Shown here piece after piece: positions 9,729-18,188 of a stretch of DNA of 42,465 nucleotides (position 1 is its first letter; each line of letters opens with the position of its first letter). The notes under the pieces were generated by a model. The model ran no database searches. It was given only the letters and a program-made list of their open reading frames with translations, and had not been told where the DNA came from. This DNA is from a bacterium (GTDB lineage: Bacteria > Patescibacteria > JAEDAM01 > Absconditabacterales > Absconditicoccaceae). Both the position numbers and the translations under genes were made by a program. The stretch lies in assembly GCA_030528665.1 (NCBI GenBank), contig JAUMYK010000004.1, forward strand, positions 1-42,465, read 5' to 3'.

Positions 9729-10046
9729 ATGAAAAACATTTTTTTAATCTGCTTTCTTTGCTTATTTTTTGGAAGCTGTTCAAATCATGCAAAATCCCCC
9801 TTCATCGATCTGAGTGATGGAAATATGCATCTCCACTACTATCGAGATGGTGTATTTGAAATCAAAGGGAAAAACAATACTCTTGAACAAATGACCGCTC
9901 ATTTTGTATGGAGGTACCCTGGGGTACAGATTACTCGCATCGAGTATCACCAATCCCATACGGTTTCCACGCGATATTATTTTCTATGCAAAGAACCACT
10001 CCCTGCCAAACTCCAACAAGAAATTGAAATAACAAGGAGAAAGTAA
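9729..10046 (+). CDS. Small lipoprotein, second of a tandem paralogous pair
   Basis: 105 residues. The signal peptide MKNIFLICFLCLFFGSC ends in an acceptable lipobox (FGSC). The mature domain of about 85 residues is paralogous to the preceding gene, with conserved LSDxxxxL, GxFxxKGK and RYPxVxI patterns and a shared LPA motif before the C-terminal helix. It contains no UGA. Separate promoter and terminator suggest independent expression after duplication. No family is recognised. Confidence 0.8.
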   Translation: MKNIFLICFLCLFFGSCSNHAKSPFIDLSDGNMHLHYYRDGVFEIKGKNNTLEQMTAHFVWRYPGVQITRIEYHQSHTVSTRYYFLCKEPLPAKLQQEIEITRRK

Positions 10047-10053
10047 AACCGAT

Positions 10054-10085
10054 AAGATGAAGACTGTATTGAGCTTCATCTTTTT
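10054..10085 (+). terminator. Terminator of the second small lipoprotein gene
   Basis: AAGATGAAG (10054-10062) pairs with CTTCATCTT (10074-10082) and is followed by T. It shares the AAGATG/CATCTT core with the terminator of the first copy. Confidence 0.85.
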
Positions 10086-10112
10086 GTTTTCAACACATAT
10101 ACTTTAGTGCTA

Positions 10113-11564
10113 CTAATTAGGCTTTTGCTCACTTTGCACAAGGACATTTTGCCCATATCGGAGCCCCCACAAAAGCATAAATGGATACACTATCATTCTA
10201 TCTACAAAACTATGGAGCATCAGCCCCTCCAGTGCCAATCCTCGCAATCCCAGTCCAAATGCAATCCCTATGAGAAGCTGAGTAAGTTGCTTGCGATCAG
10301 CTTTTTTGCCTTTTTTAAGCTCTTTCAAATACGGGAAGATCAATCTAAGACTCTCCCAGAGCAGCCATCCAAAACAGAATAACCATGGAATCAAGCCCAA
10401 CAAACCATATTCCATAAATATTTGCACATATTGATTTTCTGGGTTGTATCCTGGAGTGGTCATACTATATTTTTGGTTGGTTTCGGCAATGATTTGACAA
10501 CGAGGAGTCTGAGGTGCATTGAGGCAAAGCTGATGAGATGCGGGTCCTGAGTAGCCTATTCCTCGACCTGTGATAGGATTTTGCAGTCCAATCTGTACGC
10601 CCGCTACCAAGAGTTTGAGATGTCAGGTAGTAGAATGCTCTCTTACAAAGATACTTTTGAAATAAAAAAAAGCAAAAATCAGAATAATAATCGTAGGAAT
10701 CCCTCACCAAAGGATCAGCTTTTTGGCTTTTTTAGGATAGAGCAAGAGGATAAGGATAGCAGTCTGCAATATCCAAGTCGCAATCGCAGCTCTCGAATAG
10801 GTAGAAAGCACAATCAGTCCAAATGCTAGCGTTCGCAAGAGCTGATTTCTTCTCGAGTGTTTTCTGAGATAGGTTAGCACAAAAAGCGGCCAAAAAGCAA
10901 CAAGGAAAAAGCCAAAACTGATCGGTCTTTCAAAAAGAAATTGATTTCTCGCGTGTCCGTGATCAATCTGAGTATAGTAGACTGCTGGTGGATTGCTTGA
11001 GAGGGTTCCCTCATAGCTGTGACGAGAATACCCAAAAAGTTTGAGCAAACTCGGCACCAGCACGATAATTAGCCACCAAAAAAATGCTCCAAGCAAGATT
11101 CGTTTGAGGAGTTTTTGGTATCGGATATGGAAAGCAACTTTGCTAGGAAGGAGATAGATCAGCACCGCTCCCAAGAGAAAAATGAAAAAACCAAAGAGAT
11201 TGTATTTGACAGAGAGAATATAGGCTCAGAGTCCGACCTTTTGAACAAAGAGTGCCAAAAATAGGGTCACAACTCCCAATACTACAAAAACACAAAAAAA
11301 TCTGAATACTGATCGCTGTTTGATCTCGGTTCGTAGGGGTTCTCGTCAGGTTTTTTGAGCTTTTTTTCGCAAAAGGATGAGCAATAAGAGCAAGAGAAAA
11401 GCGAGTACAAGCTCTTTTCGTAGCCAAATCATATCTCGGAATACTCAGGTATAACCAAGTTTGTAGGTCACAAAGGTATGGAGAATAAACTGGATCAGGA
11501 GACCAATCAAGAAGACCTTGACTACACACTGGACTAGCATACTGAGCTTTTTCATCATTAGCAT
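10113..11564 (-). CDS. O-antigen ligase/polymerase-like membrane protein (Wzy/WaaL superfamily)
   Basis: 483 residues with about ten hydrophobic segments. The large periplasmic loop and following helix carry the family pattern: a RNQFLFERPISFGF segment, NPITGRGIGY, and ENQYVQIFMEYGLLGLIPW. TGA codons at 11445, 11346, 11226, 10704 and 10623 are glycine. The start is one of several ATGs in a cluster (11564 to 11555). Members join or polymerise glycan units at the outer face of the inner membrane; here it probably serves a surface polysaccharide made by the enzymes at 22718-31730. A promoter of type TTGATT-16-CATACT lies 28 nt upstream. Confidence 0.8.
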
Positions 11565-11591
11565 AGAGAAAAGTAAAGTTTAACTTCAATA

Positions 11592-11619
11592 AGTATGAAG
11601 AAGTGTCAAGAGAAATCAA
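11592..11619 (-). promoter_or_regulatory. Promoter of the O-antigen ligase-like gene
   Basis: TTGATT (11614-11619), 16 bp, CATACT (11592-11597). The same hexamers and spacing occur upstream of the deaminase gene (39642-39669). Confidence 0.5.
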
Positions 11620-11667
11620 GGCATTTTTTATAGATATGGAAAAAACCGATACTTCCTCTCGTTCCTC

Positions 11668-13266
11668 CTAAGAAGGTTCTTGATCAAACAGCTGATCAAA
11701 GACTGGAGCTTGCTTTGCAACATCTGATGTAAAAAAGGGTTGAAGATGAGGTTTTTTCTCAAGGAGTTTATCTAAAGAATCAAGGAGAAGAGCATAATCT
11801 CAAGATTTTGGATAGACATAGGTAATCGGATCAAGTAATCCTGTTGGTCTAATAATCTGCTCAACCACTGCTTGAGAAAGTTCTATCTCATAAGGTCATG
11901 GCGTTGCTGAGAGAAAAATTGTCTTGGTGCTTGTTTTTACTTTTTGAGCAAGACTCTGGTGATGATTTACCTTTCTGGCTGCGGTATTAACCAATTGATG
12001 AGCATCAGCTTTTTGTATTTGATTTACTGTCTGCTCAAGAACTTGCTGATGGACATCGGATACCAATTCCAAATCTGCAGCAGCCTGATCCAAGGCAACT
12101 TCATCTAATGGCTTCCATCATAGCGAAACTTCTAGCTCCTCAAATCTCAATGGTCTATGATCAATTGCGGAAGGGAGGCGGAATCCATAGCGAATGAGAT
12201 TATTTTTTCTTGCTCTATCTCCTTCTGCCATCGCTCTGAGCTGAGGAACGGTCATATGTGATTCATCAATAATCATCAAAAAATCATCTGGAAAATAGTC
12301 AAAAATCGTATTTGGTGGTTGCCCAGGCAATCTCTGATCAAAATAGAGTGAATAGTTTTCTATCCCATTTACAAATCAGGTTTCTCTAATCATCCTGATA
12401 TCATATTCTACCTTCTTTTTAATCCTCTCAGCTTCCAAAGCCATACCGTGCTGTTGAAATTCCTTCACCCTCAGCTCCTTTTCGACATTCATCTGTTGCA
12501 GAATAGTTTCAAGATCAGAAATATCCTGCAGATATTGTGTAGCAGGCCAGAGCATTGCCTTGGCAACTGGAGATTCAAGTTCATAGGTCAGAGCATTTCT
12601 TTTCTCAATTCTTTCAAGCATCTCCTCATCAAAAAAACAACGATAGAGGCATTTTTCTGTAGAAGAATAAATATCTAGCATCTCACCTTTCATTTCAAAC
12701 ATTCAAGCCTCAATTTTTCAATGTACAGGCTTGTATTGCATTTGAAGGAGCTGTTTTTTGATTGTATTAAGATCATAGGTTTTGCCTGTATAGAGCTGGA
12801 GGCAATTTTCCTCAAAAAATCTACTTTGCCCTAAACCATATAATGAAGAGGCAGAAGCTACCACAATCACATCTTTTCTACTCAATAAAGAAGCCATAGT
12901 GGCTAATCTATACATCTCTATCTCTTGGTTTACGGTAGCCTCTTTTTCGATATAGGTACCGGTAGTAGGGAGGTAGCTCTCTGGCTGATAATAATCAAAA
13001 TAAGAAACAAAGTAATGCACTGCACTCTCTGGGAAAAAAGCTTTAAACTCAGTAGCAAGCTGAGCTGCAAGAGTCTTGTTGTGTGAAATTACCAGAGTAG
13101 GCTTTTGCACTTTCTCAATAATATTTGCCATAGTAAAGGTTTTACCTGTTCCTGTTGCACCCAAGAGCGTAAGTTGCTTTTTCCCTTCCTGAAAAGCAGA
13201 AAAAATCTGATCAATCGCTTTTGGTTGATCTCAGGCTGGCTGATATTTTGAATGCAGATGGAACAT
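11668..13266 (-). CDS. uvrB: UvrB lacking the C-terminal helicase half
   Basis: 532 residues. The N-terminus is classical: YQPAGDQPKAI, then Walker A GATGTGKT (36-43), the DNA-binding hairpin around [32 protein letters not shown] (about 333-343), [18 protein letters not shown], and SATPGPYE (from 453). Between FEELE and SATP about 70 residues occur where E. coli has about 10, a Gln/Ala/Val-rich helical insertion. After [12 protein letters not shown] the protein runs only about 55 more residues to a TAG. All of helicase motifs IV-VI and the UvrC-binding domain (about 250 residues) are absent, and no frame downstream contains them. Seven TGA codons (13231, 12718, 12703, 12376, 12118, 11896, 11800) are glycine, the first in PAGDQP. 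It may be a decayed gene or a shortened protein with another role. Confidence 0.9.
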
Positions 13267-13339
13267 GGCTAATAGAATTGATAAGATATAGAAGAAACAC
13301 TCCTCTCGTATAAAAAAAGAGAAAAAATGATTATCGCTG

Positions 13340-13367
13340 AGTATAGTGATTTAGGATATGATTGCAA
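13340..13367 (-). promoter_or_regulatory. Promoter of uvrB
   Basis: TTGCAA (13362-13367), 16 bp, TATACT (13340-13345). A 13-bp palindrome (AGGATACTATCCT, 13386-13398) lies 18 bp upstream of the -35. Confidence 0.7.
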
Positions 13368-13429
13368 CATACTCGATGGTCAACAAGGATACTATCCTCC
13401 ATTATCCTCGCATTGAAGTTATTTTTTAT

Positions 13430-14434
13430 TTAAGAAAGTGCATAGATATTGGGCTGAAGCTGGGATATAAGATTTTCCATTTCTAAATATGTAAGCTCTT
13501 GCATTAAGATTGGAGGTTGGATACGAGTTTCATGATGAAGCTGATCTAAGCTCATCTCTCCCCTACTCAAAAGCTCTAAAATATTTTGCTGAAGTGGTGA
13601 AATATTATCAAGGATCTGCTGCTGTTTGGACTTGGAGGTTACAGGATCAAGACAAGCAAAATATTGCGAAAAACACGTATCAAAATCAGTAATAAGTTGG
13701 ATTTTTTGAGCATGAAGTTTTTGAAAAATCCCTGCACTTTGGGGGCTAAAAATAGATGCTGGAACTGAATACACAGGTTTTTGGAATTGGTAGGCAAATT
13801 CTGCAGTAATCAGACTTCCTGACTTTTCTTTTGCCTCTGGAAGAAAAAGGATATCTGCCATCTGAGCAAGCAACCTATTCCTCTGTGGAAAGCTCCACTT
13901 TGTCGGTTGAAATCCGATCTTAAACTGAGAAATAACCAGCCCACCCGAGGCAAGAATCTCGGCTAAAAGTTCACGATCCTTTGATCAGAGATAATGCTGA
14001 AATCCTCATCCCAGCACTACAACTGTAGGAATCTTGTGCTGGAGTGAATAACGATGGACCAGCTGATCTACTCCCCTTGCAAAACCTGAAATCGTCACTA
14101 CATCATAGTTCGCTAATGCTCTAAAACAAACTTGTACTACTTGATCTGCATAGGAAGAAGGCTCTCTTGGACCGACAATACCGATCATCTTGGATCAAAG
14201 AAGATCAAGATTTCCCTGATAGTAGATAAGATAGGGTGATGAAGCAAAAGTTTTAAGTCTGATAGGATACTCTAGATCCTGTTTGCATACCCCATAAATC
14301 TGATGCTGCTCACAATACTGATAGATTACATCAAGATCATACTCCTCAAGAGGAGTGGAATTTTGCAACTGCGTGAGCGTGATATGAGGATTAGCGGAAT
14401 AATACGCTAGCTGAGGACTGAGATATTGTTGCAT
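13430..14434 (-). CDS. dprA: DNA processing protein DprA
   Basis: 334 residues. A SAM-like N-terminal region is followed by the Rossmann-like core: VGPREPSSYADQ, SGFARGVDQLVHR, VVVLGGG, the FPQRNRLLAQMAD motif and EAKEKSGSLITAEFA. A C-terminal winged helix (about the last 60 residues) is present. TGA codons at 14195, 14006 and 13985 are glycine; that at 14006 is in VVLGGG. DprA loads RecA on incoming single-stranded DNA, so with the pilus genes it supports natural transformation. It has its own promoter (14471-14498). Confidence 0.93.
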
Positions 14435-14470
14435 ACTAAGAGAAACTAGAGAACTAAATGACTCTCCTCT

Positions 14471-14498
14471 GATATAGTTTTTTCATCTTGATTTTCAA
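14471..14498 (-). promoter_or_regulatory. Promoter of dprA
   Basis: TTGAAA (14493-14498), 16 bp, TATATC (14471-14476). Confidence 0.5.
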
Positions 14499-14587
14499 GT
14501 CAAAAAGTGTTATTTTTTTAGTGTCAAAAAAAAATTTGATACTATCAGATTTGTTGTCTTTTTTCTAGTGAGAGAAGAGAAAATTGC

Positions 14588-14615
14588 TTGAAAATGAGGC
14601 ACAAAACACTACATA
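14588..14615 (+). promoter_or_regulatory. Promoter of the secreted propeller-like gene
   Basis: TTGAAA (14588-14593), 16 bp, TACATA (14610-14615). It is divergent from the dprA promoter. Confidence 0.5.
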
Positions 14616-14648
14616 TACTAGAGTAGTTTTTAGTTTACATGAGAGAAG

Positions 14649-16265
14649 ATGCACAAGTCTGGAATCGCTCTAGTCCTCGGGCTTTTTACACTCATCATAG
14701 GAAATATCAGTTTTGCACTAGAGAGTCAATGGAAGCCCTTTAGATCCTGTATTGCGATGACCACTATCCTTGATCAGTATGTGAAGCAGGGAATCACTCC
14801 CTCTCAGGCATCTGATCAGGTAGTCAGATTTCATGCTCCAGTTTCTCAGAGTTTTTTGGGAACGCGAGATCAGGAGAGCGGTATTTTGAGTATTATCAAA
14901 GGAGCAAAAGACCCTCAAAGTCTGACCATCAATGTCGATACCAGCAAGATCGTCTCGAAGTTTCGTTTGCCTCAGAGCTGGGAGGGGGTACATACCACAT
15001 TTTATCAGGATAGGCTCTTACTGATTGTAGGATATGAGCAGGAATTGAGTCATTTGCTGATCTATAGCTGGGATGGAAAAGCTTTTAAACCACTCAAATA
15101 CTTTACATTTACAGGGCAGCTCGGAACATTTGAGATGATACAGGATAGACTCCTGCTCACTACGCACCAAGCTGTTACCCAAGAAGGACTTCAACACATT
15201 ATCCAAAAACATTGAGATGCTCCAGAAGCCTTTCCTCAGGTCTCTGCAGGGATCAAGTATGGACTCCCAATGCAGCCACTTTTTCCAGCGAGCTGTCAGA
15301 AGATTCAGCATCAGTTGATTCCTGGCAATAAGCACCAATGGACAATACTTGCACACTTTGCACTCAATGCACTGGACAAAGCTCCAGAAATCGCCTATTA
15401 TCTTGGGAATTTTGAGCACTTGGAAGTCAGTCAGGATTATTTTTTTCTTTTGCAAGCGGTAGGACAACAGGCTATTGAATGCAAAAATTGTAGCTGGGTG
15501 GCGACAGGGGCTGAGCAAGTAAGTGTATTGCAAAGATTTGCCTTTGAGCCAAAAATTCATCAACAGCACAGTGCTGTCCTAACAGGACTCCCAACATCTG
15601 GGAAAAGTTTCCTCAGCCAGGGCAACCGTATCAAAGTTATGACCGTTCTCAAGAGTGGAAAGATCAATCAATATGAGTTGTTTGATATAGATGAGAGATT
15701 TGCACTTCAAGCAAAGAGGATACTTATGAGGAATTCGCAACTCTGGGGACTCTGGAGATTTGTGCATCCACGACTCTTTGTGACTAATGAGACACAAGAA
15801 GTAATGGGATTTAATCTGGATACCAGCACGAGTGACTCAGGAATCAGGCTAGCATCTGCTCAAGTTCTACTTTATGGACCAGCATTGGCAAAGAGTATGA
15901 TCCAGCTTGAACAAAAGGGATCGGAGATTGTAATAGCTCTACTCGAGATTGGTAATGAAAAACACCATCTCCAGAGCTATCTGCTTCCTCAACATCGCCT
16001 GATCGGTAAGGGTATCTGGGATGAAGAGCGTCAGATTTTAAGTTTTTTGACCAGCTATCAGGGCAATTCGCTGATCTATGGATTTGAGATCAAGGCAGAT
16101 GGGATTCGCCCTCTATTTGCTAGAAATTATAAAAAAATCTGACCAATTTCGCAGATTGAGCAGCTCCAGCATCTAGATAAATATAGCATCATCTTGGCAG
16201 GTGGGATTGTCGATATTTTTGTAAGGGAGACTCCCAATGTGATGAAAACCCTGCGTATCAAGTAG
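14649..16265 (+). CDS. Secreted protein, possibly a beta-propeller
   Basis: 538 residues with a signal peptide (MHKSGIALVLGLFTLIIG, cleavage after SFALE or nearby). The mature part contains repeated short strands of the type RLLLIVGYE, LLIYSWDG, RLFVTNETQEVMGFNL and ILSFLTSY, each pairing a readout with a property; this resembles secreted C-terminal beta-propeller proteins, which I infer only from pattern. Cysteines occur in pairs (SC, CKNC). TGA codons at 15213 and 16140 are glycine; reading them extends the protein to TAG at 16263. It is followed 87 nt later by an RNA methyltransferase. No catalytic motif is visible. Confidence 0.7.
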
Positions 16266-16352
16266 TCAGGATTGTGGCTTTTTTAAAACCAGGGGAGCTA
16301 CACTTTGCACAAAAAGCTCAGATTTCTCAACTTTTTATCAGCACTAGCAACT

Positions 16353-16811
16353 ATGAAAAATATCATCATTCTCGAAAATATCCGCTCTGCATATAATGTT
16401 GGTAATGTGATCAGGACTGCAGATGCCCTTGGATGGGATGTGCGAATCACTGGATATACCCCCTCCCCTCTTGAACATCCTAAGGTCAAGAAAACCTCGC
16501 TTGGTGCTGAGGAACATGTGGGGCTTAAGCAATTTGACTACACTGAAGATGCGCTCTCTTATGCTCAAGCACACGCAATCAAAGTCATCGCTGCAGAACT
16601 TAGTCCTAACGCCACTTCTCTTCAAGATTTTATAAAACAATCCTCTAATCAACAGCTTGCAATCGTATTTGGAAATGAAGTAGAGGGAGTTTTAGATCAG
16701 ACACTCCGTAGCGTAGAAGAAATCGTTTATATCCCCATGCAAGGCATAAAGGAAAGTATGAATATTGGGCAAAGTACCGCCATTTTTATGTGGGCATTAG
16801 GCTCAAACTAA
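16353..16811 (+). CDS. SpoU/TrmH-family RNA 2'-O-methyltransferase
   Basis: 152 residues, a minimal SPOUT domain without the N-terminal extension. Motif 1 is NIRSAYNVGNVIRTADALG, motif 2 IVFGNEVEGV, and motif 3 IPMQGIKESMNIGQSTAIFM, which form the trefoil-knot SAM site. The ATG at 16353 is preferred to an upstream TTG because the protein then starts directly at the first strand. Its leader holds CTCAGATTTCTCAACTTTTT (16318-16337), a member of the recurrent leader element. It contains no UGA. The target (tRNA or rRNA) cannot be told. Confidence 0.88.
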   Translation: MKNIIILENIRSAYNVGNVIRTADALGWDVRITGYTPSPLEHPKVKKTSLGAEEHVGLKQFDYTEDALSYAQAHAIKVIAAELSPNATSLQDFIKQSSNQQLAIVFGNEVEGVLDQTLRSVEEIVYIPMQGIKESMNIGQSTAIFMWALGSN

Positions 16812-16850
16812 CAACGAGTATTAGCCCATTTTATTTTTTTTACTACATTT

Positions 16851-17564
16851 ATGCAACAACTGATTACACTACTCAAATATTTCATCGATTTTGTGATGCA
16901 TATCGATAAACATCTCATTGAACTTACACAAAACTATGGAATCTGGGTGTACGGTATTATTTTTGCTATCATTTTTATAGAAACCTGATTGGTTATTATG
17001 CCTTTTTTACCAGGGGACTCGCTGCTCTTTGCCTCTGGTGCGCTTGCTGGAAACCCAGCAAATGATATTAATGTCCATCTGATCTGGCTGATTGTCTTTG
17101 TTGCAGCTATTCTTGGAGATTCGCTTAACTATGAAATTGGAAGATATATTGGTCCTAAAATTTTTAAACTTAAATCAAAACGAATCAAACCTGAATATCT
17201 TGAAAAAACACAGGAATTTTATCATAAGCATGGAGGAAAAGCAATCATTTATGCAAGATTTGTCCCAATTGTCAGAACCTTTGCTCCTTTTGTGGCAGGA
17301 ATTGGGAAAATGAAATATACCTACTTTTTGGCTTACAATATCTTGGGTGCATTTTTATGGGCTACGATCTTTATTTATGCAGGGTATTTTTTTGGAGGAT
17401 TAGCATTTGTCCAGAAAAATTTTAGTCTTTTGATCTTAGGAATTATTGTGTTTTCATTGTTGCCGATGTTGATTGAATGGCTCAAGCATCGTTATGCTGT
17501 GAAGCGTGCGAAATGAAAAGGAAGCAAGGAACAATGCAGTGAAGAGTATAGAGTTAAGAATTAA
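16851..17564 (+). CDS. DedA/SNARE-associated family membrane protein
   Basis: 237 residues with about five hydrophobic segments. Family motifs are present: ETG at the end of the first long helix (glycine from UGA 16986), PGDSLLFASGALAG, GRYIG, and ARFVPIVRTFAPFVAGIGKM with the conserved arginines and prolines of this undecaprenyl-phosphate or lipid flippase family. A second TGA at 17514 extends the tail by 16 polar residues to TAA at 17562; that tail runs into the repeat-rich region and is probably not conserved. It follows trmH by 39 nt. Confidence 0.88.
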
Positions 17565-18114
17565 GAGTTGCAATTCTTCGTCCTTTCGGACTTGAGCTGG
17601 AATCCTATCCACTGGTGAAGATCCTGAATCAAGTTCCCCGCAACTGCGTGCGGGACAGGCAGAATAACATATGAAGGAAGCGTTTCACTCTCCTTGAACC
17701 ACCCGACTCACTTTTTGGCATTACCCTACAATCCCGTATCGGAGTGCGGGACAAGATTCCACAAAAACACTTTCTCCAGCTTTCTCGTTAAGAATATAGA
17801 GTTAAGAGGTATGAAATAATAAAAATAGAAAAATTCTGAACTCTGATTTCTACCACTAGGGTCGTTCGCTGGAGTTTAGTCCTGCTTTTACGCAAACCTA
17901 CGGAACTTGCTGGTACTGGAGCGTTTTTCTTGTCATTGCGTACTTGCTTTGAAAGCTCCACTCCTTTCTCATACTCTCCATCAAATTGTCTAATAAGCGT
18001 GAAGGACAAGGAAGATAAAATCCAAAATCATCACTCCTGAAGCCAAGCATCTCCCTCATCACAATCAGATTTCATACCTTTTTTAAAATAAGTCAATAGA
18101 ATCTCTTGAAAAAG

Positions 18115-18142
18115 TTGACTTTTTTCATATACTGAGTATAAT
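18115..18142 (+). promoter_or_regulatory. Strong promoter of the 805-residue exported protein
   Basis: TTGACT (18115-18120), 16 bp, perfect TATAAT (18137-18142). Confidence 0.85.
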
Positions 18143-18174
18143 AATTATGTTTCTACTCTTTATTTTTATCCTCT

Positions 18175-18180
18175 AAGGAG
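18175..18180 (+). promoter_or_regulatory. Canonical Shine-Dalgarno site
   Basis: AAGGAG placed 8 nt before the ATG at 18189. It is the only textbook ribosome binding site I found in the window and it fixes this start. Confidence 0.85.
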
Positions 18181-18188
18181 AAAACCCA

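Larger units (their letters stand above)
17565..18188. repeat. Repeat-rich intergenic region, no supported gene
   Basis: A 13-bp direct repeat TATAGAGTTAAGA (17547-17559 and 17795-17807) brackets about 235 bp. Inside are small hairpins: GTCC-TTTC-GGAC (17580-17591), CCCGCA-ACTGCG-TGCGGG (17637-17654), and a degenerate relative CCCG...CGGG (17733-17750). The hairpins share TGCGGGACA (17649-17657, 17745-17753). A minus-strand frame (17788-18009) lacks family features and ends in the direct repeat. The composition is visibly richer in GC than the surroundings. I infer degenerate interspersed repeats, perhaps with a gene remnant. The last 75 bp hold the promoter and leader of the next gene. Confidence 0.6.

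Noticed and set aside
11143..11619. Minus-strand frame of 158 codons overlapping the start of the O-antigen ligase-like gene
   Set aside because: It is out of frame with the membrane protein that continues across 11174 when UGA is read as glycine; it has no motifs.
11583..11667. UvrB truncation as a simple frameshift
   Set aside because: Only about 100 bp separate its stop from the next gene, and no frame there encodes helicase motifs IV-VI, so the missing half is not present locally.
13386..13398. Palindrome AGGATACTATCCT as a LexA-like operator for uvrB
   Set aside because: A single occurrence without resemblance to a known SOS box; kept only as a note in the promoter entry.
17788..18009. 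Minus-strand 73-codon frame in the repeat region
   Set aside because: It has no ATG start, no family features, ends inside the 13-bp direct repeat, and lies in hairpin-rich DNA; it is more likely repeat-derived than coding.
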